From assembly GCA_944358705.1 (NCBI GenBank), contig CALVRR010000002.1, positions 1 through 64,000 on the forward strand: DNA of 64,000 nucleotides. The letters are read 5' to 3'. Below are positions 56,138-64,000 of the stretch, in pieces. This DNA comes from an uncultured Bacilli bacterium. GTDB taxonomy: Bacteria; Bacillota_I; Bacilli_A; RF39; UBA660. The notes beneath the pieces were generated by a model that saw only the letters and a program-made list of their open reading frames with translations, was not told the origin of the DNA and ran no database searches. Numbering within the stretch: position 1 is the first letter of the stretch; every line of letters starts with the position of its first letter. Made by a program: the position numbers and the translations under genes.

Positions 56138-57124
56138 ATGTTGACGGATAGACAATGTAAGGTCTTAAAATTGATTGTAGAAAAATATATTAAAGATCCA
56201 ATTCCAGTTGGTTCTAAGACTATTTCTAAAACATTAAAGTGTTCTAGTGCAACTGTTCGTAATGAAATGTCTGCTTTGGAAGAAGCAGAACTTTTGGAGA
56301 AGACACATACTTCTAGTGGTCGAGTTCCAAGTGAAAAAGGATATCGCTATTATGTTGATCATTTGATGGAACCAAAGAAGATGACGGGAGAAGATATGTT
56401 AAAACTTCAAACGGTATTTCATAATCAACAGCTTGCTTTATCAGATGTTATAGTAAAGAGCTTGCAGGTAATTTCTGATATGACTAATTATACTACCGTG
56501 GTTCTTGGTAGCACCTCTCATGAGAACCTTCTTAAACAAATAGAAGTAGTTCCGATTGATGAAGGTAGTATGATTGTAATTGTTATTACTGATCGTGGTC
56601 ATGTAGAACATAAAAATATTCGTTTGCAAGATGTATCTTTAGAAGAAATTAAAAAGACAGTTAATTTAATTAATAATTTAATTGTTGGTACTCCTATCGA
56701 TGAAGTTAGTGCTAAATTAGAGTACGAAGTGAAACCTATTATAGGAAAATATGTAAAACAGCATGAACAACTATATAATGCCTTCTATCATGTATTTAAT
56801 GATTTTACTAGTCAAGAAGTTAATGTTGTTGGACGGAATAAGTTCTTAACACAGCCAGAATTTAGTAATATTGAAAAAATTCAGTCCGTATTTAATAAGT
56901 TGGATAATCCAGAACTTCTTCATAAGATTGAAGAAGATGATGATAACAACATTAAAGTTTATATTGGTAGTGAGAGTAAGATTGATGATGATGTTACGGT
57001 TATTAAGACTAGATTTAAAAATGGTAATCAAGAAGGAACTCTTGCGATTATTGGTCCAAAGAGAATGGAATACGATCGTGTTGTTGCGATGCTTGAATAC
57101 ATGAGGGAAAATATAGAAAGGTAG
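56138..57124 (+). CDS. hrcA: heat-inducible transcription repressor HrcA
   Basis: A 328-residue repressor that binds CIRCE. The N-terminal winged helix is clear (LTDRQCKVLKLIVEKYI, then SATVRNEMSALEEAELL and SSGRVPSEKGYRYYVD), and the dimerisation/GAF-like domain follows. GGAGG at 56124-56128 is 9 bases from ATG 56138 and only 3 from an ATG at 56132, so 56138 is preferred. It is the first gene of its own regulated operon, six bases before grpE. GroEL is the usual co-repressor; groESL is not in this window. Confidence 0.95.
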   Translation: MLTDRQCKVLKLIVEKYIKDPIPVGSKTISKTLKCSSATVRNEMSALEEAELLEKTHTSSGRVPSEKGYRYYVDHLMEPKKMTGEDMLKLQTVFHNQQLALSDVIVKSLQVISDMTNYTTVVLGSTSHENLLKQIEVVPIDEGSMIVIVITDRGHVEHKNIRLQDVSLEEIKKTVNLINNLIVGTPIDEVSAKLEYEVKPIIGKYVKQHEQLYNAFYHVFNDFTSQEVNVVGRNKFLTQPEFSNIEKIQSVFNKLDNPELLHKIEEDDDNNIKVYIGSESKIDDDVTVIKTRFKNGNQEGTLAIIGPKRMEYDRVVAMLEYMRENIER

Positions 57125-57130
57125 GTAGTT

Positions 57131-57754
57131 ATGGAAAAAGAAAAAGAAGTAAAAGAACAAGTAGAAGAACAACAAGTAGAAAAGCTTGAAGAAGAAGTAC
57201 CTGTTCCTGAGGGACATGGGGAAGATAAAAAACAAAAAAAAGATAAGAAAGATAAACATGGTAATTCTAAGTTAAAAGAAGAAAATCAAAAATTATTAGA
57301 ACAGATTCGTAAATTACAAGAAGATAATCAAACTTTACTAGAAAAAGTTCAGTTAGCACAGGCAGAAGTAGTTAATTATCGTAAGAGAAAAGACGAAGAA
57401 ACACAAAATATGTTAAAGTTTGCGAATCAAGATTTAATTACGGAATTAATTAATGTTGTTGATAATTTTGAGAGAGCTATTAAATTAGATGATAATGATT
57501 TAGCGGATGAATTATCTAAGTTCTTAGATGGATTTAAAATGATGTATGCGAATTTAATGGAGATTCTAAAGAAATTTGGAGTTGAAGAGATTAATCGTGT
57601 TGGAGAAGTTTTTGATCCAAATCTAGAACAAGCTTTGATGACAGATTCTATCGATGAGATGGAGGATGATGTTGTTATTGAAGTGTTATTAAAAGGTTAT
57701 AAATTAAATGGTAGGGTAATACGTCCTGCCTCAGTAAAAGTAAATAGTAAATAA
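57131..57754 (+). CDS. grpE: GrpE nucleotide exchange factor
   Basis: A 207-residue co-chaperone that releases ADP from DnaK. It has a long charged N-terminus (Glu/Lys-rich, to about 50), a coiled-coil dimerisation helix (about 50-105, ENQKLLEQIRKLQEDNQTLL) and the beta-domain with GVEEINRVGEVFDPNLEQALM and the closing VIRPASVKVN. It follows hrcA by six bases and precedes dnaK by 14, in the standard order. Confidence 0.95.
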   Translation: MEKEKEVKEQVEEQQVEKLEEEVPVPEGHGEDKKQKKDKKDKHGNSKLKEENQKLLEQIRKLQEDNQTLLEKVQLAQAEVVNYRKRKDEETQNMLKFANQDLITELINVVDNFERAIKLDDNDLADELSKFLDGFKMMYANLMEILKKFGVEEINRVGEVFDPNLEQALMTDSIDEMEDDVVIEVLLKGYKLNGRVIRPASVKVNSK

Positions 57755-57768
57755 AGGAGAGATGATAT

Positions 57769-59619
57769 ATGAGTAAAATTATTGGTATCGATTTAGGTAC
57801 AACAAATTCCTGCGCTGCAGTATTGGAAGCTGGTGCTCCTAAGGTTATTCCAAATCCTGAAGGAAGTAGAACTACTCCATCTGTAGTAGCATTTAAAAAA
57901 GGTGAAAGAATTGTTGGTGAAGCTGCAAAAAGACAAGCTTTAACTAATAAAAATACGGTTATTTCTATTAAGAGAAAGATGGGAACTAGTGACAAAGTTG
58001 AACTAGAAGGAAAAGAATATACACCAGAAGAGATTTCTGCTATGATTTTAAGTTATATTAAAGATTATGCAGAAAGTTATTTAGGTGAAAAAGTAGATAA
58101 AGCTGTTATTACAGTTCCTGCTTATTTTAATGATAGTCAACGTCAAGCTACTAAGAATGCTGGTAAAATTGCTGGTTTGGAAGTTGAACGTATTATCAAT
58201 GAACCAACGGCTGCAGCACTTGCTTATGGTCTTGAAAAAGATGAAGGTCAAACTATCTTAGTTTATGACTTAGGTGGTGGTACTTTCGATGTATCTATCC
58301 TTGAATTAGGTGATGGTGTATTTGAAGTTAAATCTACAAATGGTAATAATCACTTAGGTGGAGATGACTTTGATGAAGCTATTATGGATTATTTAGTAAG
58401 TGAATTCAAGAAGGAAAATGGTGTTGACTTATCTAAGGATAAGATGGCAATGCAACGTTTGAAAGAAACTGCTGAAAAAGCGAAGAAAGATTTATCTGGT
58501 ATGGTATCTACTCAAGTATCTGCACCATTTATTGCTAAGGGTGATGATGGAGAACCTCTACACTTAGATATGACTTTAACTCGTGCTAAATTTGAAGATT
58601 TAATCTCAGACTTAGTAGAATCTACTTTGGAACCAGTTCGTAAAGCATTAAAAGATGCTAATATGACGAAGAAAGATATTGATAAAGTTATTTTAGTAGG
58701 TGGATCTACTCGTGTACCTATGGTATATGATTTAATTACAAAAGAATTAGGTAAAGAACCATCTCGTGAAGTTAACCCTGATGAAGTTGTTGCTATGGGT
58801 GCTGCTATTCAAGGTGGTGTATTAACTGGAGATGTTAATGATATCGTACTTTTGGATGTTACACCATTATCTCTTGGTATTGAAACTTTAGGTGGTGTTA
58901 TGACTACTTTAATTCCAAGAAATACAACAATTCCAACTTCTAAATCAGAAGTATTCTCAACTGCTGCTGATAATCAACCAGCTGTTGATGTACATGTATT
59001 ACAAGGTGAAAGACCAATGGCAGCTGATAACAAAACATTAGGAAGATTCCAATTAGGAAATATTCCACCAGCACCAAGAGGTGTACCTCAAATCGAAGTT
59101 AAATTTGATATTGATGCAAATGGTATTGTTAATGTTACAGCAAAAGATCTTGGTACTAATAAGGAACAATCTATTACCATTACTTCTTCTACTAATTTAA
59201 GTGATGAAGAAATTGAAAAGATGCGTAAAGAAGCTGAGGAAAATAAGGAAGCAGATGAAAAACGTAAGGAACAAGCAGAAGTTAAAAATGAAGCTGAACA
59301 ATTAGTATTCCAAACAGAAAAAGCGATTAAAGACCTTGGTGATAAAGCTGATAAGAAAGAAGTAGAAGAAGCAGAAGATTTAATTAAAGACTTGAAGAAA
59401 GCTCTTGAAAAAGATGATATGGATGACATTAAGAAATATAAAGAAAAACTTCAAGAAAAAGCTATGAGTCTAGCTTCTAAGGTTTATGAACAAGCTGCTA
59501 AAGAAAGACAACAAGAAGAAGCGGGAGAGGACGAAGATAAAAAAGATAAAAAGAAAGACAAGAAAAAAGATAAGAAATCTGATGATGATGTTCAAGAAGC
59601 AGATATCGAAGAAGATTAA
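57769..59619 (+). CDS. dnaK: Hsp70 chaperone DnaK
   Basis: This 616-residue ATP-dependent chaperone has the ATPase domain ([30 protein letters not shown]), linker ([13 protein letters not shown]), substrate-binding domain and helical lid, ending in an unusually long Lys/Asp tail ([13 protein letters not shown] then a few acidic residues). It lacks the extra 20-odd residue insert of Gram-negative DnaK, as in Firmicutes. AAGGAGAGATG precedes the start. A GC-rich hairpin separates it from dnaJ. Confidence 0.97.
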   Translation: MSKIIGIDLGTTNSCAAVLEAGAPKVIPNPEGSRTTPSVVAFKKGERIVGEAAKRQALTNKNTVISIKRKMGTSDKVELEGKEYTPEEISAMILSYIKDYAESYLGEKVDKAVITVPAYFNDSQRQATKNAGKIAGLEVERIINEPTAAALAYGLEKDEGQTILVYDLGGGTFDVSILELGDGVFEVKSTNGNNHLGGDDFDEAIMDYLVSEFKKENGVDLSKDKMAMQRLKETAEKAKKDLSGMVSTQVSAPFIAKGDDGEPLHLDMTLTRAKFEDLISDLVESTLEPVRKALKDANMTKKDIDKVILVGGSTRVPMVYDLITKELGKEPSREVNPDEVVAMGAAIQGGVLTGDVNDIVLLDVTPLSLGIETLGGVMTTLIPRNTTIPTSKSEVFSTAADNQPAVDVHVLQGERPMAADNKTLGRFQLGNIPPAPRGVPQIEVKFDIDANGIVNVTAKDLGTNKEQSITITSSTNLSDEEIEKMRKEAEENKEADEKRKEQAEVKNEAEQLVFQTEKAIKDLGDKADKKEVEEAEDLIKDLKKALEKDDMDDIKKYKEKLQEKAMSLASKVYEQAAKERQQEEAGEDEDKKDKKKDKKKDKKSDDDVQEADIEED

Positions 59620-59621
59620 GA

Positions 59622-59643
59622 GAAGTAGCGTCACGCTACTTTC
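59622..59643 (+). promoter_or_regulatory. hairpin between dnaK and dnaJ
   Basis: AAGTAGCG (59623-59630), loop TCA, CGCTACTT (59634-59641). Eight pairs, GC-rich for this genome, followed by TCTTG rather than a T run. It may protect the dnaK mRNA end or reduce dnaJ expression after processing. Confidence 0.6.
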
Positions 59644-59675
59644 TTGTCTGTCATAAAATGAAATGAGGTGTAGAT

Positions 59676-60827
59676 ATGGCTGAAAAACGTGATTACTACG
59701 AGGTACTTGGTGTTAGTAAGACAGCTACGCAAGATGAAATTAAAAGTGCTTTTCGTAAAAAGGCGAAACAATATCATCCAGATTTAAATAAAGATAATCC
59801 TGATGCTGCTGAAAAATTTAAAGAAGCACAGGAAGCTTATTCTGTTTTATCTGATGAGTCAAAAAGAAAAATGTATGATCAGTATGGTCATGCAGGTGTA
59901 GGTAATGGTCCAAGAGGAGCTGGAGGATATTCTTATCAAGGATTTGATGCTTCTGACTTTGATTTTGGTGATATCTTTGATTCTATTTTCGGAGGCGCTG
60001 GAGGTTTTTCTGGATTTGGATTCGGAGGTAATTCTTCTAGCGGTAGAGGAAATAGAGCACGCCGTGGAAGCGATGTGTTAATGCGAATGGATCTTGATTT
60101 TGATGAAGCTGTTTTTGGATGTGAAAAGAAGTTTGATTTGGATGTTGTAGAAGATTGTGATGAATGTGACGGTAAAGGTGGATTTGATGAAGAAAAATGT
60201 TCTACCTGTCACGGTAGTGGTACTGTTACTTCTGAACAACATACTATTTTAGGATCTTTCTTATCTAAGACTACCTGTCCTGATTGTGGAGGTAGCGGAC
60301 GTACTTTTAAGAAGAAATGTACTCATTGTAAAGGTAAGGGAAAAATTAAGAAAAATAAAACACTTACGATTAACATTCCTGCAGGTATTAATACCGGGGA
60401 TCGTTTACGAGTAAGTGGCAAAGGAAATCCTGGCACGAATGGTGGAGAGAATGGAGATTTATATTTAGAATTTGTTGTTGAAGAACACGATATATTTGTT
60501 CGACAAAACGATGATATTTATGTGGAAGTCCCTCTTACTTTAACTGAAGCTATTATGGGATGTAAAAAAGATATTCCTACTCTTTATGGCAATGTTAAAA
60601 TTAATATTTTAGCTGGTACGAATAGTGGTGATAAACAACGTATTCGTGGTAGGGGTGTTGATAATAAATATCATAAGAGTAAAGGTGACATGTATGTGAT
60701 TTTTAAAGTATATACTCCAAAGAAACTATCTCGTGAACAAAAATCTTTGATTGAAAAACTTGCAAAAACAGAGATGGAAACTCCAGAGATTAAAGAATTT
60801 AATCGATTTGTAAAACATAATGATTAA
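59676..60827 (+). CDS. dnaJ: DnaJ (Hsp40) co-chaperone
   Basis: A 383-residue co-chaperone that stimulates the DnaK ATPase. The J domain has the HPD motif in [10 protein letters not shown], followed by a Gly/Phe-rich region (about 75-125) and four CxxCxGxG zinc motifs ([32 protein letters not shown]). The C-terminal substrate domains end in [19 protein letters not shown] precedes the start. It is the last gene of the operon and is followed by a terminator. Confidence 0.97.
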   Translation: MAEKRDYYEVLGVSKTATQDEIKSAFRKKAKQYHPDLNKDNPDAAEKFKEAQEAYSVLSDESKRKMYDQYGHAGVGNGPRGAGGYSYQGFDASDFDFGDIFDSIFGGAGGFSGFGFGGNSSSGRGNRARRGSDVLMRMDLDFDEAVFGCEKKFDLDVVEDCDECDGKGGFDEEKCSTCHGSGTVTSEQHTILGSFLSKTTCPDCGGSGRTFKKKCTHCKGKGKIKKNKTLTINIPAGINTGDRLRVSGKGNPGTNGGENGDLYLEFVVEEHDIFVRQNDDIYVEVPLTLTEAIMGCKKDIPTLYGNVKINILAGTNSGDKQRIRGRGVDNKYHKSKGDMYVIFKVYTPKKLSREQKSLIEKLAKTEMETPEIKEFNRFVKHND

Positions 60828-60858
60828 ACCGTGAATAATAATTCATGGTTTTTTTTAT
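60826..60858 (+). terminator. terminator of the heat-shock operon
   Basis: AAACCGTGAAT (60826-60836), loop AATA, ATTCATGGTTT (60841-60851), one G-T pair, then T. The TAA stop overlaps the 5' arm. Confidence 0.92.
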
Positions 60859-61041
60859 ATGTCAGAAATGTAAGACGTTGTATGAATGCAGATTATTTGT
60901 TTTAGATGAAACTAAGTTTGAATAGAGGTCTTGGTTTTGGTATAGTTCTCATGAAAAGTGTTATAAACTACATATGTAGAAACTTATGGAAGAGTTTTAA
61001 TTGTTGTGATATACTTAATTAAAGTGTTGAGGAGGAAGATT

Positions 61042-61578
61042 GTGGAAAATAGAATTCCTAGAGATAATGAATATAAAGATATAGAGATATCAGAATTGGG
61101 TTTTAGAGAATTAACGGATAAGGAGAGTACTTTAGTACAAAACTTTATTAAAAATAATAATAGTATCTATTATTTCCCTTCTATCATCGGTATATTCTTT
61201 GGTTGTTTATTTATTGCTCTTGCTGTTTATAATGTAGTTTTTCTTAAAGATAATGAAGTTTTATTTGTTGGTTTGGGTGGATCATTCATATTTTTTCTTG
61301 TGAGTTTTATGTTTTTAAGAAATATTATTCCTAAAAATAAAAAATGTGTTAAAGTGCAAGATGGAATATTAAATGGTGTGTGGAAGAAAACTTCTGGGTC
61401 AACATCTAGTTCAACTGTTCATTATTATTTAGACGTTATATTCCCTTTAAACGGTACAAGATGTCGTAAAATTAATTGTCATGAAGAAGATTATAAAAAG
61501 GGGAAGGCTGGTTCTAAAGTTTTAGTATTTTCCTTTAATAATACTAAAGGATTTGGAATAGTTAGAGATGATATTTAA
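61042..61578 (+). CDS. two-pass membrane protein, 178 residues
   Basis: Not recognised. An N-terminal soluble stretch (1-48) is followed by two helices (about 49-70 and 77-97) and a C-terminal domain with two cysteines (GTRCRKINCHEED). GGAGGA at 61031-61036 selects GTG 61042; the upstream ATG has no ribosome site. A TGA-TATACT box at 61007-61015 is the likely promoter. First of a run of small membrane-protein genes that ends with the XRE regulator. Confidence 0.6.
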   Translation: MENRIPRDNEYKDIEISELGFRELTDKESTLVQNFIKNNNSIYYFPSIIGIFFGCLFIALAVYNVVFLKDNEVLFVGLGGSFIFFLVSFMFLRNIIPKNKKCVKVQDGILNGVWKKTSGSTSSSTVHYYLDVIFPLNGTRCRKINCHEEDYKKGKAGSKVLVFSFNNTKGFGIVRDDI

Positions 61579-61593
61579 TTTTTTTAGAAATTT

Positions 61594-61638
61594 AGCAACA
61601 ACTTGCTATTTCTTAGATTTATTGTTGTTGCTTTTTTG
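61594..61638 (+). terminator. terminator after the 61042 gene
   Basis: AGCAACAAC (61594-61602) pairs with GTTGTTGCT (61624-61632) around a 21-base loop, then T. Confidence 0.75.
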
Positions 61639-61671
61639 TTTATTAATTATTATTTTGAGTAGGTGATGTTT

Positions 61672-62166
61672 ATGAAAAAAATAGTCAATGAATATGTATA
61701 TGATTTCGATTTATTAAAACAATTCTATAAGTGTAATTTACAGACAAGATTAATTTTAATATTATTAATTTTGGTTTTGATTTCTGGTTTTAATTCTTTT
61801 ATGGATAGAGATTATACTTTTGGATTTTTTAGTATCGGGGTATTTATTTTAGGTTGTGTTTATTATTTCTTGCTTCCTAATTTTCTTGCTAAAACGACAT
61901 ATCGTAGACTTTTAGAACAAGCGAATGGACGAGAAGTTAAGCTTAGAGTTACGATTGATGATAAAGATATAATTATTGAAAATCTTTCTAATAAAAATAA
62001 AAATACATATCCGTTAGATTCCGTTCGCAAAATTATGAATAGAAAAAATATTCTTTGCCTACGTACGAAAGAAAAGGTAGGTATTTTACTTTCTAAAGCG
62101 GGATTTAAGCAAGGAAGTGAAGAAGAAGTGTATTCTATTTTTATGAAAGATAATAAAAGTAATTAA
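61672..62166 (+). CDS. YcxB-like membrane protein, copy 1
   Basis: A 164-residue protein with two helices (about 25-45 and 50-72) and a C-terminal YcxB-like soluble domain (about 85-160: YRRLLEQANGREV, then VTIDDKDIIIENLSN and IFMKDN). Its closest relative is the next gene. YcxB proteins are common in Firmicutes and have no fixed function. AGGTGATG with ATG 61672 fixes the start. It is cotranscribed with copy 2 after 15 bases. Confidence 0.65.
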   Translation: MKKIVNEYVYDFDLLKQFYKCNLQTRLILILLILVLISGFNSFMDRDYTFGFFSIGVFILGCVYYFLLPNFLAKTTYRRLLEQANGREVKLRVTIDDKDIIIENLSNKNKNTYPLDSVRKIMNRKNILCLRTKEKVGILLSKAGFKQGSEEEVYSIFMKDNKSN

Positions 62167-62181
62167 GGGAGAGATTTTGTT

Positions 62182-62676
62182 ATGAAAAAAGTTGTTAATG
62201 AATATCAATATAATAAAGAGTTATTAAAAGAATTTTTTTGGTTATATTATAAACCTGTCGTTATTCTTCTTTTTGTTTTAACTATTTTGATTATTCTTTT
62301 ATCTATTCTTTTTTATGATTTTAATTTTGCTTTTCTTTGTATTAGTATCATGGTTTGTTGTCTTATTCTATCGTTGTTGATGCCAAGTAGGCTTGCCAAA
62401 CTTCAGTATCGAAGATTAATGGAACAATCTAATGGCAAAGATGTTGTCAATAGAGTTAGTATTAGTGAGGATAAGATTGTTATAGAAAATACTTCTACCG
62501 GGAATAAAGTTGAATATTTAATTTCTAATATAAAAAAAGTAAAAGAAGGGAAGAATATTTTTTGTCTATATACCAAAGCAAGAGTAGGTATTCTTTTATT
62601 TAAAGATGGATTTATCTCTGGGACTAAGGATGATTTTTATTCGCTTTTACGAAGTGCAAATATTATAAAAAAATAA
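62182..62676 (+). CDS. YcxB-like membrane protein, copy 2
   Basis: A 164-residue paralogue of the preceding protein (YRRLMEQSNGKDVVNRVSI, KIVIENTSTGNK, then NIFCLYTKARVGILL), with the same two-helix start (MKKVVNEYQYNKELLKEF). Its identical length and pattern show recent tandem duplication. It lies just upstream of the XRE-type regulator, so the two or three genes may be its targets or partners. Confidence 0.65.
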   Translation: MKKVVNEYQYNKELLKEFFWLYYKPVVILLFVLTILIILLSILFYDFNFAFLCISIMVCCLILSLLMPSRLAKLQYRRLMEQSNGKDVVNRVSISEDKIVIENTSTGNKVEYLISNIKKVKEGKNIFCLYTKARVGILLFKDGFISGTKDDFYSLLRSANIIKK

Positions 62677-62681
62677 AAGAT

Positions 62682-62732
62682 GCAACCGATATTTTACAAA
62701 AAACAACTGAAAATTGGTGGTGCGCAACTGAT
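62682..62732 (+). promoter_or_regulatory. three direct repeats with a 21-bp period (LytTR-like sites)
   Basis: GCAACCGAT (62682-62690), ACAACTGA (62703-62710) and GCAACTGAT (62724-62732) start exactly 21 bases apart. Read on the minus strand each is TC(A/G)GTTG, close to the LytTR-family half-site (AC/CA then GTT), which also occurs as direct repeats with 21-base centres. They lie just upstream of a TATGAT -10 (62741-62746) with no good -35. Confidence 0.45.
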
Positions 62733-62766
62733 TAACATAGTATGATTTTTGCGAGGTGATGAAAAA

Positions 62767-64000
62767 GTGAAGTTTGGTGAAAACTTACAAAAGTTGAGAA
62801 AAGAACAAGGAATTTCTCAAGAGCAGTTAGCTGAAAAATTAGGAGTAACTAGACAATCTGTTTCGAAATGGGAGTCGGGTGCCAGCTATCCTGAGATGGA
62901 TAAAATTGTTGCAATATGTAATATGTTTCATTGTGATATTAATATTTTAATTAATAAAGATATTACGGAAGAAAGACAAAGAAAAGATGCTAGTAGTGTA
63001 GTAAAAGAAATATTTTCTGGTATTACTAATTATGTTAAGAAAACAATTTATTTATTTGAATATAAGAGTTTAAAAGATATTATTAAGATGTGTGTCCAGG
63101 TATTTATTATTATCTGTGTGATTTTATTATTTTCTATACCTTTTATGTTATTAAAAGAAATTGTAGTTAGTTTATTTTATACTGGAGATAATTGGTTTAG
63201 TATTTTCTTTGCTAAGTTTTGGAATTTTATTTTTCATGGTGGATATGCTATTTTAGCAATAGCTACTTTCCTTTATATTTTTAAAATTAAATTTTTAGAT
63301 AATGAGGAAATTATTGTAGAAGAAGTAGAAGAAGATAAAGATAATAATGGTGAAGAAGTTAAGGAAGATAAAATTTCTAAGATTGATTCTTCTACGAGTA
63401 ATGAAAAGAAAAAAGTAAAAATAATAAAAGTTAAAAAGAATGATTTTAGTCTTTTAGATTTATTAGTTAAAGCAATTACCGTGTGTTTGAAATGTCTATT
63501 TGTATTGTTTTTAATACCTATTATTATTGGTACTATTATGTTATTAATTGGTCTTGTTTTATTGATTGTTTTGATCTTTAAAGGATTATTTTTAGCAGGA
63601 CCTATTCTATTATTTTTAGGTGGTATCGTTTTTGCGGTTGTTCTTATTGAATTAATGTTGGACTTTATTTTTAATTTGAAGTTTAGTAAGAGAAGAATTA
63701 TTATTACAATTATTTCTTCTATAGTAGTTAGTTCTATTGGTCTTGGGCTTTCTATTTGGTATTTTCTAAATTTAAATGTTATTAATGATGTTCCTAATAG
63801 TTTTAATATTGAGACAAAAGAAGAAGTATATACCATGACCGACGATTTCTTGGTTCATTATGATGATTATTCTTTTGATACTAAGTTTGTAGAAGATAAT
63901 AGTTTAACAAATCAAGTTCGTGTTAGAATTGATTATTATATAATAGCTAATGATGTTTCAATTGAAAGAGATAAAAATGAAGTTTATTTAAATTATGAAC
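62767..64000 (+). CDS. XRE-type helix-turn-helix protein with membrane domain (partial, runs off the window)
   Basis: The first 411 codons are in the window and no stop is reached. Residues 4-60 are an XRE/Cro-type HTH (LRKEQGISQEQLAEKLGV, then TRQSVSKWESGASYPEM). Four or more hydrophobic helices follow (about 115-140, 150-180, 240-290, 315-340), split by a charged loop rich in Glu, Lys and Ser (180-220). GAGGTGAT at 62753-62760 selects GTG 62767. HTH plus membrane segments suggest a membrane-tethered regulator. The 3' end and full function cannot be read here. Confidence 0.8.
   Translation, partial: MKFGENLQKLRKEQGISQEQLAEKLGVTRQSVSKWESGASYPEMDKIVAICNMFHCDINILINKDITEERQRKDASSVVKEIFSGITNYVKKTIYLFEYKSLKDIIKMCVQVFIIICVILLFSIPFMLLKEIVVSLFYTGDNWFSIFFAKFWNFIFHGGYAILAIATFLYIFKIKFLDNEEIIVEEVEEDKDNNGEEVKEDKISKIDSSTSNEKKKVKIIKVKKNDFSLLDLLVKAITVCLKCLFVLFLIPIIIGTIMLLIGLVLLIVLIFKGLFLAGPILLFLGGIVFAVVLIELMLDFIFNLKFSKRRIIITIISSIVVSSIGLGLSIWYFLNLNVINDVPNSFNIETKEEVYTMTDDFLVHYDDYSFDTKFVEDNSLTNQVRVRIDYYIIANDVSIERDKNEVYLNYE

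Noticed and set aside
1-64000. TGA as a tryptophan codon (Mycoplasma code)
   Set aside because: Several genes end in TGA next to a following start or terminator (2550, 9462, 6265), and Trp is always TGG in the genes read.
1-64000. CRISPR array, insertion sequences, prophage genes or rRNA
   Set aside because: No regularly spaced repeats with spacers, no transposase or integrase motifs and no rRNA-like blocks were seen. The only RNA gene is one tRNA.

Overview
This window looks like chromosome from a low-GC, Gram-positive, gut-type member of the Bacilli, of the small-genome RF39 or Mollicutes-adjacent kind. The reasons are the very AT-rich DNA, Shine-Dalgarno sequences of the GGAGG type, hrcA-grpE-dnaK-dnaJ under CIRCE control, parE-parC, a Bacillus-type DnaB, RecD2, HelD, a SpoVB-like flippase and a ylbD-ylbE-ylbF-rsmD block. 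TGA is used as a stop (for example the response regulator ends at 2550 in a TGA that overlaps the next start), so this is not the Mycoplasma code. The species name is an inference.

Layout. 0-6.6 kb: a YlbL-like PDZ/Lon protease, a hotdog thioesterase, a two-component system behind a repeat-rich 400-base regulatory region, two unknown proteins and an SDR. 6.7-11.8 kb: tRNA-Met, a VrrA/YqfQ-like protein, the PilC and PilD parts of a type IV pilus or pseudopilus machine, and DnaB. 12-16.5 kb: an HD protein, then a ppaC-uppP-ZIP-CmpB operon. 16.6-20.9 kb: a tandem duplication of [prepilin-like surface protein + single-TM partner]. 20.9-27.2 kb: phosphohexomutase, HelD behind a probable attenuator, and two unknown proteins. 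27.1-30.6 kb (minus): a second two-component system and a SpoVB-like flippase with an apparently leaderless mRNA. 30.9-36.7 kb: two anchored acidic proteins, MtaB, RecD2 and small ORFs.

36.7-46.2 kb is the most unusual part. Six large proteins of unknown function, on both strands, are built by shuffling a few shared modules: a two-TM hairpin, a middle module and a C-terminal module of about 200 residues shared by five of the six. They are separated by consensus promoters and bidirectional terminators. I recognise no known family and regard this locus as the best candidate for an undescribed system.

46.3-64 kb: parE-parC, an unknown protein under a near-perfect promoter, ylbD-ylbE-ylbF-rsmD, a 644-residue prepilin-like protein with glycine-rich, discoidin-like and ricin-type modules, the heat-shock operon with two CIRCE boxes, and a group of small membrane proteins (two YcxB-like paralogues) next to a partial XRE-membrane regulator that runs off the window.

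General features: most promoters have an extended -10 (TGNTATAAT) very close to the start codon, and most terminator hairpins use the stop codon of the gene they end as part of the stem. The three surface proteins (16.6, 18.7 and 54.1 kb) are plausible substrates of the PilD peptidase at 8.7 kb, and PilC at 7.3 kb is its assembly platform; no assembly ATPase is in the window. All functional statements come from reading motifs by eye; no database search was run.
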